From positions 35,246 through 99,245 of the forward strand of contig CAKUGF010000007.1 in NCBI GenBank assembly GCA_934654585.1: a stretch of 64,000 nucleotides of DNA, read 5' to 3'. Source of the stretch: an uncultured Collinsella sp. Its GTDB lineage: Bacteria; Actinomycetota; Coriobacteriia; Coriobacteriales; Coriobacteriaceae. A model generated the notes under the pieces. It was not told the DNA's origin. It saw nothing but the letters and a program-made list of their open reading frames with translations, and searched no databases. The number at the start of each line of letters is the position of its first letter. Position 1 is the stretch's first letter. A program made the position numbers and the translations under genes. Of this stretch, positions 24,826 through 33,423 are shown piece by piece.

Positions 24826-25905
24826 CTACTCCTCGTGATGATGGCCGCAGCAGCACTCGTGGCCGTCATCGTGGCCGTGGCCGCCGCAGCACTCGTGGTC
24901 CTCGCCGTGGTGGTGGCCACAACCGCACTCGTGGTCGTCGCCGTGCTCACCGCAACCGCAGCCGTCCTCGTGAGCGCCGTGCTCCTCGGGGCGATACTGC
25001 GACCAGTCCAGACCGGCGGCGATGGCGTCGGCCTCCTCCTTGTAGAGCACCGTGATGGCCTGGGTGCCCAGCTTGGCGCCACCGATGGCGTCGAGCATGT
25101 CGTAGAGCGTAAAGGCCACGTCGGCGCCGGGCAGCGCGAGCTCGCGGTCGTCGGCGTAAGCGAGCGCCAGGCGCAGGTCCTTAATAAAGTGCTCGACCAT
25201 AAAGCCGGGCTTGTAGTCGCCGTCGAGCGCCTTGGGGGCCAGGCTCTCCATGGCGCCGGACTTGCCGGTGCCGCCCAGGATCATCTGACGGGTCTTCTCC
25301 AGGTCAAGGCCGCTCAGCTCGGCAAATGCCATGGCGTCTGCCATGCCGACCATGCAGGCGCCCAGCGACACCTGGTTGGCGAGCTTGGCAGCCTGGCCCT
25401 TGCCGGCACCATCGAAGCAGCAGATGGTTGCCGCAAAGGTGGAAAGGATATCGCGGACCGGCGCGATGTCGTTCTCGGTAGCGCCCACGATAGCCGTGAG
25501 CGTGCCGGCGATCGCGCCCGACTCGCCGCCAGTGACGGGGCAGTCAAACGCCATGCGACCGGAGACCTGGGCGGCCTCGGCAATGTCGCGGGCGAGCTCG
25601 GGCGAGCTCGTGGTGAGATCGATCAGGACCGCGCCCGGCTTGGTGCAGGCCAGCAGGCCGTCGCCCGCCAGGTAGAGCTCCTCGACCTCGGAGGGATAGC
25701 CCACCATGGTAAAGACGACATCGGCGCCTGCCGCGGCCTCGGCCGGCGTATCGGCCCAGACGGCGCCGCGCTCGACGAGTGCGGCAGCCTTGGACTTGGT
25801 GCGGTTGTTGACCGTGACGGGATAGCCGGCATCCAGGATGTGGCCGGCGATGGGGGCACCCATGATTCCGGTGCCGATGAATGCGACGGAGAGCTTGTTT
25901 GCCAT
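24826..25905 (-). CDS. NAD(P)-dependent beta-hydroxyacid dehydrogenase with His/Cys-rich C-terminal tail
   Basis: Residues 1-300 form a 3-hydroxyisobutyrate/tartronate-semialdehyde-reductase-type enzyme. The NAD(P) loop FIGTGIMGAP is at residues 9-18, the substrate signature is FDCPVTGGESGAIAG, and the catalytic Lys lies in GKGQAAKLANQ. The last 51 residues (DNA 24829-24981) are a low-complexity segment with 14 His and 9 Cys (for example ECGCGHHHGEDHECCGG), not part of the normal family length of about 295. The tail looks like a metal-binding or metal-storage extension. The ATG at 25905 has AAAGG upstream. Confidence 0.88.
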   Translation of the reverse strand: MANKLSVAFIGTGIMGAPIAGHILDAGYPVTVNNRTKSKAAALVERGAVWADTPAEAAAGADVVFTMVGYPSEVEELYLAGDGLLACTKPGAVLIDLTTSSPELARDIAEAAQVSGRMAFDCPVTGGESGAIAGTLTAIVGATENDIAPVRDILSTFAATICCFDGAGKGQAAKLANQVSLGACMVGMADAMAFAELSGLDLEKTRQMILGGTGKSGAMESLAPKALDGDYKPGFMVEHFIKDLRLALAYADDRELALPGADVAFTLYDMLDAIGGAKLGTQAITVLYKEEADAIAAGLDWSQYRPEEHGAHEDGCGCGEHGDDHECGCGHHHGEDHECCGGHGHDDGHECCCGHHHEE

Positions 25906-25996
25906 GAAACCTTTCCTTTTGGGTTGGGTGTTGTTACCAGGTTGAATACTCGGCGCCAGCGTTTGAGCTGAGGGCACTTACAGACGCAGCGCCCAC

Positions 25997-26950
25997 CTAC
26001 TCGCCACGTACGCGACGCGCGATACGGTCGGAAAGCGAGGCTTTCTCGGCGCGGTTCTTGCCCCAAAACGCGCAAGCCACCATGCCGGGGCCCACGTGCG
26101 AGCCGATGGTGGGACCCACGGAGCTGCGGATGATCGTGACGTCGGCGCAACCTTCCTCCTTGCGGATGGCGGCCTCGAGCCAATCGCCGTCCTTCTCGGC
26201 GTCGGCCGTCATGATGGCGATGGGCATGGTGCGATCGGGCACATAGTTCTCGCGGAACGACTTGAGGATGGACTTGAGTGCCTTCTTGCGGCCGCGGTTG
26301 ACGCCGATCAGTGACAGGGAACCAGCCAAGTCGTAGGAGAGTTCGGGCTTAACGTCGAGCTTTGCCGTGAGCTGCGCCGCCGCGGGCGGAATGCGGCCGC
26401 CGGCAGCCAGCGCGTCGAAGCTCTCGAGCGTAAAGTAGCCGTGGACATAGGTCTTGGCCTCGTTTGCCCAGTCGACCAGCTGCTTGGCGGTCAGTCCCGC
26501 CGAGCGCTGACGAACGGCCTCGAGCGCCAGGAGCTCGCCGGTCGCGCAGGGCAGGGCGTTGTCGACCACATACAGCTCAAAATCGGGATACTCGGCGCGC
26601 ACGGCATCTGCCGCCTGGCACGCGGAGTTGTAGCTCGACGACAGCGCCGAGGTGAAGCACAGGTAGACCGTGGGCGTGCCCTCTTTGGCGCACTCGGTAA
26701 AGAACTCGATATAGCGACCAAGCGACACAGCCGAGGTGGACACGCGGGCGCCGGCGCGCATGCGGTCGTAGAACTCCTTGGGCGTGATGCTCGACCAGAT
26801 GTCATCCGTGCGCTCCTCGCCATCGATGATGAAGGGAAATCCCAGGATATCGACATCGAGGTTCGCGGCGACCTCGGGGCTAAAGTCGCAGCAGGTATCG
26901 ACGACGATGCGGCAACGGTCAGAATGGCCGGCGGATGCAGCCTTGTCCAT
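25997..26950 (-). CDS. DegV family fatty-acid-binding protein
   Basis: The 317-residue protein has the DegV start (RIVVDTCCDFSPEVAANLDVDILGFPF), the SAVS ligand motif in RVSTSAVSLGRYIEFF, CFTSALSSSYNSA, and the C-terminal SSVGPTIGSHVGPGMVACAF. DegV proteins (FakB type) bind fatty acids and present them to FakA kinase for phospholipid synthesis. The ATG at 26950 follows AAGGAG; the earlier TTG is less likely. No fakA is seen in the window. Confidence 0.92.
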   Translation of the reverse strand: MDKAASAGHSDRCRIVVDTCCDFSPEVAANLDVDILGFPFIIDGEERTDDIWSSITPKEFYDRMRAGARVSTSAVSLGRYIEFFTECAKEGTPTVYLCFTSALSSSYNSACQAADAVRAEYPDFELYVVDNALPCATGELLALEAVRQRSAGLTAKQLVDWANEAKTYVHGYFTLESFDALAAGGRIPPAAAQLTAKLDVKPELSYDLAGSLSLIGVNRGRKKALKSILKSFRENYVPDRTMPIAIMTADAEKDGDWLEAAIRKEEGCADVTIIRSSVGPTIGSHVGPGMVACAFWGKNRAEKASLSDRIARRVRGE

Positions 26951-26968
26951 CAAAGCGACTCCTTACGT

Positions 26969-27000
26969 AAAAAGGCGGCCACCCGCATGGGATGGCCGCC
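26969..27000 (-). terminator. Terminator of hpf
   Basis: GGCGGCCA pairs with TGGCCGCC, with a CCCGCATGGGA inner loop; on the minus strand TTTTT follows. Confidence 0.85.
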
Positions 27001-27029
27001 AGCCGTTAACTCATGCAAGTTAACGTATT

Positions 27030-27614
27030 TTACTCGTCAAGCGTTTCGATACGGGGCTTGATGATGCCATATCCACCATTCTTACGGTGATACACCACAT
27101 TGATGAGGCCCGTCGTCGCGTTCTCGAACACGTAGAAGTCGTGGCCCAGCAGATCGGTCTGCACCAGCGCCTGCTCCTCAGTCATCGGGGTGACGTCGAT
27201 GACCTTCTCACGGACGAGCAGGTCGTCGTCCTCCTCGGGCAGCAGCAGGTCGGCCAGATCGTCAACGCGCTCGACCGGTGCGACGTCCGCAGCGCTGGCA
27301 CCACCCTGGCGGTTGTCCACGACCTTAGTCTTGAACTTGCGCAGCTGACGGGTGACCTTATCGGCGGAGAGGTCGATGGCGGCGTACATATCGGCACCGT
27401 GCTCGGCAACGCGAATCACGGAACCGCGGGCACGAACCGTAACCTCGACGATTGCCGGGTTGGGGTTCGAGGGGTTCTTCTCATAGCGAAGTACAACGTC
27501 GACCGTCATGGGCTCGATATCGAAAACCTTGAGCGCCTCGCCGATCTTCTCATCCACATGCGCACGCAGAGCATCGGTTACCGTCGTCTTGCGTCCAGAA
27601 ACCTTGATATCCAT
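27030..27614 (-). CDS. hpf: Ribosome hibernation promoting factor, long form
   Basis: The 194-residue protein has the N-terminal ribosome-binding domain (MDIKVSGRKTTVTDALRAHV, then YAAIDLSADKVTRQLRKFK) and, after an acidic linker, the C-terminal dimerisation domain (EEQALVQTDLLGHDFYVFEN, then NVVYHRKNGGYGIIKP). Long-form HPF makes 100S ribosome dimers in stationary phase or stress. The ATG at 27614 follows GGAG. The gene stands alone with its own terminator. Confidence 0.95.
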   Translation of the reverse strand: MDIKVSGRKTTVTDALRAHVDEKIGEALKVFDIEPMTVDVVLRYEKNPSNPNPAIVEVTVRARGSVIRVAEHGADMYAAIDLSADKVTRQLRKFKTKVVDNRQGGASAADVAPVERVDDLADLLLPEEDDDLLVREKVIDVTPMTEEQALVQTDLLGHDFYVFENATTGLINVVYHRKNGGYGIIKPRIETLDE

Positions 27615-27833
27615 ACGTGGCTCCAATCTGCCTCGGGGACTTACTGTACTGGCTATGTACCCATTGCCGTGCATTTAATCACGCGGATTCTTAAAGACCC
27701 GAATAACGATTGCTTGATACCGCATACCGAAGTCTCGCACTTTTCTGTGGCAAAGTGCGCTATGGGAATGCGACGGCGACCTTGGTTTTGCACCTAAAAA
27801 ATGTCTTTGACCTGCTGGTTTTATGGAAATGAA

Positions 27834-27866
27834 AAAGCCGGGCTCCCCTGGTGGAGAAGCCCGGCA
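27834..27866 (-). terminator. Terminator of the solute-binding lipoprotein gene
   Basis: GCCGGGCT pairs with AGCCCGGC, extended by TCTCCACC/GGTGGAG-type pairing; on the minus strand TTTTTCATTTCC follows. Confidence 0.8.
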
Positions 27867-27931
27867 ATGCGTGTTGAAACCGTGAAGAGGTGTCCTTTCC
27901 AGCGTATAGGAGACACCACCCCTAGCAATAA

Positions 27932-28939
27932 CTAGCTGTTGAGCTTGTTAATGTCGTCGTCGGTGATGGTGCCCTCCTGGCTGGACGATTTGTCCTCGGA
28001 GGATGTACCCTCGCTGCCCGAATCGGAGGATTCATCGCCGGAAGACACGGTCTCGCTGGATCCAGAGCCAGCCGACTGCACGCTGGCGCCCGAAACCGTC
28101 TTGGCGGTGAGGTCATAGGGCATCGTGCCATACCAGACGGAGTGAACCGCCTCGAGCGTACCATCGGCAGTAATACCGTCGAGGGCATCGCTCACGGCGC
28201 GGCACAGCTCGTCGTTGGCCGCGAGGCCTGCGACACCGAGCGTCGAGGGCGTCTCGAGAGCGCCGACGTAGGAGACCTGGCTCATCAGGCGCGCAAGGTA
28301 GCCGCCAGCCGTGGAGTCGCAGATCACGTAATCGACCTCGCCGGACTCGAGCGCCTCGAAGCACTCGTTGATGTTGGAGAAGGTCTTTTGATTGGCAGTA
28401 ATGCTCTGCTTGGCAAGTGCCTCCTGCGAGGCCGAGGAAGTCTGAACGCCCAGGGTGGCCGTGTTAAGCGTTTCGGTGGAAACACTCAGTGACTCGCCGT
28501 CGCTGGTCTTTCCGAACACGGCTGCAGCGTCATACAGGCAGGTGCCAAGCGTGCTGACATCGCCGTCCGTGGAATTGACGTCACCGATGAAGATATCGGC
28601 CTTTTTATCGCCGAGCGCGGAACCGGCAGAGGACGCATCGACGAAGGCGACCTTGAGACCCATGCGGCTTGCAAGGGCGTGAGCGGCATCGACCGCGTAA
28701 CCCGTGAGCTCACCGTCGGCGCCCTGCATGGCCTGCGGGGCATCGGAGGTGTCGAGGGCAACCGTCAGGGTACCGGGAGTGACCAGGGCATCATCCGACA
28801 CCGTGGGGGCGACGGTCTCGTGCTCGATCTGGTCAACCGTGGGCGTCGTGAACGTGGACAGTGGATTGAACGCGCATCCGCTCAGGCCCAATACGGCGAT
28901 GACCGCCGCGGTCCCAGCGCCTAACCGAGCCGCGTGCAT
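27932..28939 (-). CDS. Family-3 extracellular solute-binding lipoprotein
   Basis: The 335-residue product has a short lipoprotein signal peptide (MHAARLGAGTAAVIAVLGLSGC, lipobox LSGC) and a periplasmic-binding type 3 domain (GTLTVALDTSDAPQAM, GYAVDAAHALASRMGL, GEVDYVICDSTAGGYL), as in amino-acid ABC transporters. A Ser/Glu/Asp-rich tail of about 50 residues follows. I chose the ATG at 28939 because GAGGGG lies seven bases upstream and it gives a compact signal peptide; ATGs at 28954 and 28957 are alternatives. No permease or ATPase gene adjoins it. Confidence 0.8.
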   Translation of the reverse strand: MHAARLGAGTAAVIAVLGLSGCAFNPLSTFTTPTVDQIEHETVAPTVSDDALVTPGTLTVALDTSDAPQAMQGADGELTGYAVDAAHALASRMGLKVAFVDASSAGSALGDKKADIFIGDVNSTDGDVSTLGTCLYDAAAVFGKTSDGESLSVSTETLNTATLGVQTSSASQEALAKQSITANQKTFSNINECFEALESGEVDYVICDSTAGGYLARLMSQVSYVGALETPSTLGVAGLAANDELCRAVSDALDGITADGTLEAVHSVWYGTMPYDLTAKTVSGASVQSAGSGSSETVSSGDESSDSGSEGTSSEDKSSSQEGTITDDDINKLNS

Positions 28940-29439
28940 CAAGCTGCCCCTCATCATGTCCACTACCCTGCCTTCTGAGTCGTATACGATCCGTGCGTTG
29001 CGCGGAATATCGGGTTGTTCCCACCAGCTGACCTGGTATTTGACCCCACACTTGCGCACCGGGGTGTTTGCTCGGGAGGCCGTAGCCACCTTCACGACTG
29101 GCCCGCTCGCCCGCGAGGCGGTATTGCCCCAAAGAAAGTAGAACGGACGGTACGGCTTACATCTAGGACGCGCCATGATCGCGCCGCGCGTACGCGGTCG
29201 CTTACGTGGATCCCTTTGACCGCGTCTGTCTTGGACTAGGATGGACATTTCGTCCGTCCGCAACCACAGCCTGGCAGGAACGTAGCGCATTATAGCTAAG
29301 TTCAAGCTAAAGTTTAAGGTTAGGGGCGCCATTCGCACCGTGAGCACAGATTTTGCAGGTTGAAGGGGGCTATTCATAACCCCATGAAGCCCGGAGCTCC
29401 CCTGCGGGGAGCTCCGGGGCACCCGTCTTAGGGTGCCGT
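28940..29439 (-). promoter_or_regulatory. Gene-free leader with a promoter-like box and a hairpin cluster
   Basis: The minus strand has TATAAT in TTAGCTATAATGCGC near 29288-29293, which would give a leader of about 340 bases before the lipoprotein start, able to fold in several places. Toward 29440 are a 13-bp perfect hairpin (CCCGGAGCTCCCC with GGGGAGCTCCGGG, 29390-29418) and GGCACCC/GGGTGCC (29418-29437). These could end transcription coming from the gene at 29691. An open frame runs through this stretch but has no convincing start. Confidence 0.45.
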
Positions 29440-29654
29440 GGCCAAAAAATAGCAAATATGAGTACTGTTACCAATTTAGTCGCAGCGTTTTTCAACCTCA
29501 CGAGCAGGTTTCGATCTCAATTCGCCCTGCTTAGCGTCTAGATACTCCACATTTGTTTATTATCTTCTTACTTTTTGGCGGTTCCGAGTCCAAAATTCCT
29601 TGATTTTGCTGCTACTAATTTAGTGACAGTACTCATATTTGCCATTTTTTGGCC
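29440..29654. mobile_element. MITE-like element A with about 48-bp terminal inverted repeats (family F3)
   Basis: The left end (29440-29487, beginning GGCCAAAAAATAGCAAATAT) and the right end (29607-29654) are inverted copies with few mismatches, both containing GAGTACTGT. The 119-bp interior is A+T-rich and encodes nothing. A second element with the same ends and a related interior (ATTTGTTYATTAT) lies at 45235-45475. No transposase is encoded, so it would depend on an enzyme in trans. Confidence 0.75.
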
Positions 29655-29690
29655 AGGGCATATAAGTAACCCCCTGTATTCAAAGCAAAA

Positions 29691-30803
29691 TCAGGCAGGT
29701 TTAAGCCCAAAACACGCCCGTAGCGTGTTAAGCAACGCCTCTTGCTTCTTCCTGCGGGCGTCGACCCGGTTCCGGTACCGCTTACCCATGCGTTGGTAAA
29801 TGCGCCACGCGAGTGCCTCCATCGCTTCAATGTCGCAGAGCATCTCGTTGTTGACCGTCGCGACCTCGATTCCCATAGTAATCAAGCCTGTGTTGCGTTT
29901 TTCGTCGTGGATACGTCCCCTCCGGGAGGAATGGCCCAGCTCACCGTTGTATTCCAGGTCAAACCGGGCCGCTTCCTGATACGCATCGCAAATTGCATGA
30001 GGCATCCCCGAGATTGCCTGGGCGCGATCGTCGAACTCGATTTTGCAGTCAGTCTTAAAGGGACCGCAGGAAAATCCCCCATAGGAAAACGGAAGTGAAA
30101 ACATGGCAAGCATGATGCACTCCATGGGTGAGCGCAGGTTTTCTGACAGGTAGGGGCACAGGCGTAGCAGCCGTTTGGCATCGCTCCCCTTGCATGCTGC
30201 GAGATAGTCCGTAAGCCGCTCGGGCGTCAAAACCGGCTCGACCTCAAAGTACCCTACGTCTGGCGGCTGGTCCTTGTCCTTTGCAAGCTTGTTCGCGACA
30301 GGCGAGGTGTAGGGAGGCAGAAACTTTCCGCGATCGCTCAGCGAAATCTTGGAGCACAGTTCCTGGGCAAGGGCAAATGCTTGGATGCAGCCAACCTCGC
30401 GTGCAACGGCAACGCAAAGAGCCTCGGGAGACAGGCTGTATACCCCCGGCTCCACTTCCAGAATCGACCCAGCCGGCAGTCCCGCGGAACACACGGACCA
30501 GCTCGCGCTGGGAATGCGACGGCGCTGCGCTGCAGACCCTACCAGCAGGCACAGATCCTCTTGCACCTCGCCGCTTGCGGCTCCGATTCGCACCAAGTCG
30601 GGAAGATAGATGTCCTCGGCCGAAGGCGACGACGCGTGTAGCACGCGGCGCTCCTCATCGGGATCGAGGTCCTTCCAACCGATGTAGCCCATCTGCCGGC
30701 GCTCGGCGCGCATCATGCGCAACGCCGAGGCGCCCGTCAGGATTACGGAAGCCGCAAGCTGGTCTTTTGTCGGCTTGTTGCGCCGGTTGATTGTAATCGC
30801 CAC
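29691..30803 (-). CDS. Uncharacterised protein with DUF559-like (PD-(D/E)XK-type) C-terminal region
   Basis: The 370-residue protein is not one I recognise as a whole. Near residues 285-330 it reads FDLEYNGELGHSSRRGRIHD, then EKRNTGLITMGIEVATV. That order (acidic residue, L-E-Y-N-G, H, D-E-K-R, then L and G) resembles DUF559/Vsr-type nuclease folds. The N-terminal two thirds have a Cys-containing central part and no clear motif. The GTG at 30803 is preferred because AGGGG from the end of comF precedes it, so it is translated from the comF transcript. DNA or RNA cleavage is only a suggestion. Confidence 0.6.
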   Translation of the reverse strand: MAITINRRNKPTKDQLAASVILTGASALRMMRAERRQMGYIGWKDLDPDEERRVLHASSPSAEDIYLPDLVRIGAASGEVQEDLCLLVGSAAQRRRIPSASWSVCSAGLPAGSILEVEPGVYSLSPEALCVAVAREVGCIQAFALAQELCSKISLSDRGKFLPPYTSPVANKLAKDKDQPPDVGYFEVEPVLTPERLTDYLAACKGSDAKRLLRLCPYLSENLRSPMECIMLAMFSLPFSYGGFSCGPFKTDCKIEFDDRAQAISGMPHAICDAYQEAARFDLEYNGELGHSSRRGRIHDEKRNTGLITMGIEVATVNNEMLCDIEAMEALAWRIYQRMGKRYRNRVDARRKKQEALLNTLRACFGLKPA

Positions 30804-30814
30804 ATGAACCACCC

Positions 30815-31621
30815 CTACCAAACACGTGCGATAGCGAGGCCGTCTACGGCTACGGCGCCGGCGCGCTTAAGCTCCGCCGCAGCCGCTGCCATGGTCGCGC
30901 CCGTGGTGATGACGTCGTCGATGAGCAGTAGGCGACGGCCCTGCACGTCCTCGACCGTCTCGTACATGCCTCGGGCGCGCTCGCGGCGCTCCTCGCGGCC
31001 GAGTTCACGCTGGTCACCATGGCCATATTTGACGAGGGCATCGAGCAGGGAAACACCGGACAACTCGCAAAATGGGCGCGCAATGGCTTCCATATGATCG
31101 AAGCCGCGCCGCCGAAACGCCGCCGCCGTCGCAGGCACAAACACCACCGCATCGGCGCCAGACAACACACCGCCGTAGCGATCGGGTGCCGCGACCTGGG
31201 CATGTAAGGCGGTGTCGTATAGCAGCTCTGCCAGATACGGCGCCAGGCGTCGCTCGCCCGCGTCTTTGTACGCTTTAATGATCCGCGGCAGCGGATGCGT
31301 GTAAACAGCACACGCCAGGCAGCGATCGAGCGCCTCGGCCATTGCCGAGGACGCGCCCTCGACCGAGCACTCGGTGCACAGCAAGTCTCCAAACGGAGCG
31401 CCGCATCGGGTGCAACTGTGACATGGGTCGATAAGCGTAAGTGCGGCCAAGCAATCTTGGCAAATCAGTGCACCGGCGCGTTCGCAGCCAGCACAGCGCG
31501 TGGGCGACAACACCTCAAGTACTTCGTGGGCCGCGCGCTCGACGAACGGTCGCAATCTGTCCGTAAGCGGCAGGTAAGCACCACCTTGCAGGCGGTCCAA
31601 AACAGTTACATAGCTCTTCAT
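30815..31621 (-). CDS. ComF family phosphoribosyltransferase-like protein
   Basis: The 268-residue protein has an N-terminal zinc finger (RCAGCERAGALICQDCL, then CTRCGAPFGDLLCTEC) and a C-terminal phosphoribosyltransferase domain with the PRPP loop LLLIDDVITTGATMAAAAAE. FRRRGFDHMEAIARPF matches the ComF family. ComF acts in the cytoplasm during DNA uptake in competent bacteria and is also widespread in non-competent ones. The ATG at 31621 follows GGGAGGG, which is held in a hairpin. Confidence 0.9.
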   Translation of the reverse strand: MKSYVTVLDRLQGGAYLPLTDRLRPFVERAAHEVLEVLSPTRCAGCERAGALICQDCLAALTLIDPCHSCTRCGAPFGDLLCTECSVEGASSAMAEALDRCLACAVYTHPLPRIIKAYKDAGERRLAPYLAELLYDTALHAQVAAPDRYGGVLSGADAVVFVPATAAAFRRRGFDHMEAIARPFCELSGVSLLDALVKYGHGDQRELGREERRERARGMYETVEDVQGRRLLLIDDVITTGATMAAAAAELKRAGAVAVDGLAIARVW

Positions 31622-31626
31622 GACAC

Positions 31627-31658
31627 AACCCTCCCTACGCACAGACGCGGGGAGGGTT
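31627..31658 (-). promoter_or_regulatory. Hairpin sequestering the comF ribosome-binding site
   Basis: Nine-base perfect arms AACCCTCCC and GGGAGGGTT enclose a 14-base loop. On the comF mRNA the second arm is the GGGAGGG ribosome-binding site itself, seven bases before the ATG, so folding would block initiation. Confidence 0.6.
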
Positions 31659-31722
31659 GCCGATCAGCGATATGGTACCCCGGGGGCTTTCCGGGCTAGA
31701 CGAACAAAACCGCGTGCGGGCG

Positions 31723-33423
31723 CTACTCGCCGGCAGGCGGTTGCGGTGCGGACGAAGACGGGGTCGAGCCCTCGCCACCGTCCTGGCGCGGCTTGCGGGA
31801 ACGACGACGGCGACGGCGCTTCTGGCCTTGATCGGCCGAGCCCTCGCCCCCGCGATCCTCACGAGGCTCGCGCTCGTCGCGTGAGGCGCCGCGAGCAGCC
31901 TTGGCAGCCGCTCCCCCGCCATCTCCGGGACGACGGCGCGTGACCTTGACCTCGCCATCCGAGACCTGATCGGCCACAGAGGGCACCGAGGGCTTCTGTT
32001 GCGCGCCCGAGGAATGGCGGCGGCGCGGACGCGGTGCGCGCTCTTCCTCGCCACGCGGCTTGCCGCCCTTGTCCGCGGGCGCATCGGAGCCCGAGCCGCC
32101 CTTGGGGGCGGCACCGGCCTCGCGAGCGGCGGCAGCGCGGAAGGCGTCCTCGCGCTCCTCGCTCGACAGATGACGGCGACGACGGCGCGTGGGATTCATG
32201 CCACCGCCGCGATTCTGCTGCTGGGGCTGCTGAGCCTCGCGCTCGCGGGAAGCGTTCTTGCCCGCAGCTGCGGCCTCGCCGGCATCGCCCGAGCCCGCGC
32301 GCTTGCGGCGGCGACGGCCACCGGCGGCCTCCTCGGCCTCGGGTGCCTCAGCCTTGCCGCGGCCCTTGCCACGACCACGACCCTCACCCTGGCTCTGACC
32401 GGCACGGGCGTCGGAATCGGCATCGCGACGACGGCGCTTGGGCATCGACGTTCCGGCCAGACGGTCGGCACTCGACAGGCCATCGCCCACGTCGACGCCG
32501 TTCTCGCGGTCAAGCTCCATGAGCGCCAGGCGCATCTCGGGCGACTCGATACGCTCGAGCACGTCGCGCGTCACGCAGTCGGGGCGGCAGTTGCAACCTT
32601 GCTCGGCAGCCTTCTTTTTGCAGCCCTCGGAGCAGGTCATATCGGCCAAGTTGACCTTAAAGACCTTGCCGTTCTCCAGGCGCAGCACCAGCTGCTCGCG
32701 CGGCGTGTCATATTCCTGGATACGCGCCTTGCCGAGCGGCGTATCGATGAGCGTCTTCTTTTTGGGCGCGCGGCTCTTAAAGTCCTTGTACGCCTCGAAC
32801 TCGTAGCGCAGGCAGCACATCAGGCGACCACACACTCCGCTGATCTTGGACGAGTTGAGCGGCAGGTCCTGCTCTTTTGCCATGCGGATCGAGACGGGCT
32901 CAAACTGTCCGCCAAAGCGCGTGCAGCAGAGCTCCTGGCCGCACTGGGCATAGCCGCCCACCAGGCGGGTCTCGTCGCGCACGCCAATCTGGCGCATGTC
33001 GACGCGAATGTGCAGCGTCGAGGACAGGTCCTTGACGAGCTGGCGAAAATCGACGCGTTCCTCGGCCGCAAAGTAGAACACGGCCTTCTCGCCGCCAAAC
33101 AGGTACTCGACGCCCACCGGCTTCATCTCGAGGTCGAGCTCCTTGACCAGGCGGCGGAAATCGACCATGGCCTCGTCGCCCTGGATGGCCAGGTCGTCGG
33201 CAAGCTGCAGGTCGATGTCGCTCGCCACGCGCAACACGGGCTTGAGCGGCTGGCCGATCTCGTCCTGCGGCACCTCGAAGGGATCGGCCGTGACCAGGCC
33301 GATCTCGGTTCCGCGCTCGGTGGAGCAGATGGCGTAATCGGCCTCGAGGATATCCAGATCCTGCGGGTCGAACCACAGGTCGCGCGAGGCGTAGGTAAAC
33401 TTAACGGGTACGACTAACGGCAT
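31723..33423 (-). CDS. ricT: RicT/YaaT-type PSP1-domain protein with Arg/Gly/Ala-rich extension
   Basis: Residues 1-320 match the PSP1/RicT family: VPVKFTYASRDLWFDP, VEYLFGGEKAVFYFAAEERV, then the Cys-rich core YAQCGQELCCTRFGGQF and KISGVCGRLMCCLRYE. In Bacillus, RicT with RicA and RicF binds Fe-S clusters and directs RNase Y. The remaining 240 residues are a disordered tail rich in Arg, Gly, Ala and Glu, unusual for the family (normally about 280 aa). The gene overlaps the end of holB by 10 bp, keeping the tmk-holB-ricT order common in Gram-positives. Confidence 0.9.
   Translation of the reverse strand: MPLVVPVKFTYASRDLWFDPQDLDILEADYAICSTERGTEIGLVTADPFEVPQDEIGQPLKPVLRVASDIDLQLADDLAIQGDEAMVDFRRLVKELDLEMKPVGVEYLFGGEKAVFYFAAEERVDFRQLVKDLSSTLHIRVDMRQIGVRDETRLVGGYAQCGQELCCTRFGGQFEPVSIRMAKEQDLPLNSSKISGVCGRLMCCLRYEFEAYKDFKSRAPKKKTLIDTPLGKARIQEYDTPREQLVLRLENGKVFKVNLADMTCSEGCKKKAAEQGCNCRPDCVTRDVLERIESPEMRLALMELDRENGVDVGDGLSSADRLAGTSMPKRRRRDADSDARAGQSQGEGRGRGKGRGKAEAPEAEEAAGGRRRRKRAGSGDAGEAAAAGKNASREREAQQPQQQNRGGGMNPTRRRRRHLSSEEREDAFRAAAAREAGAAPKGGSGSDAPADKGGKPRGEEERAPRPRRRHSSGAQQKPSVPSVADQVSDGEVKVTRRRPGDGGGAAAKAARGASRDEREPREDRGGEGSADQGQKRRRRRRSRKPRQDGGEGSTPSSSAPQPPAGE

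Noticed and set aside
22598..24838. A 746-codon open frame opposite icd and the HEAT-like gene
   Set aside because: Spans two real genes on the other strand and has no recognisable domain.
28940..29455. N-terminal extension of the solute-binding protein by about 170 codons
   Set aside because: It would place the lipoprotein signal peptide in the middle of the protein, and no ribosome-binding site precedes the far start.
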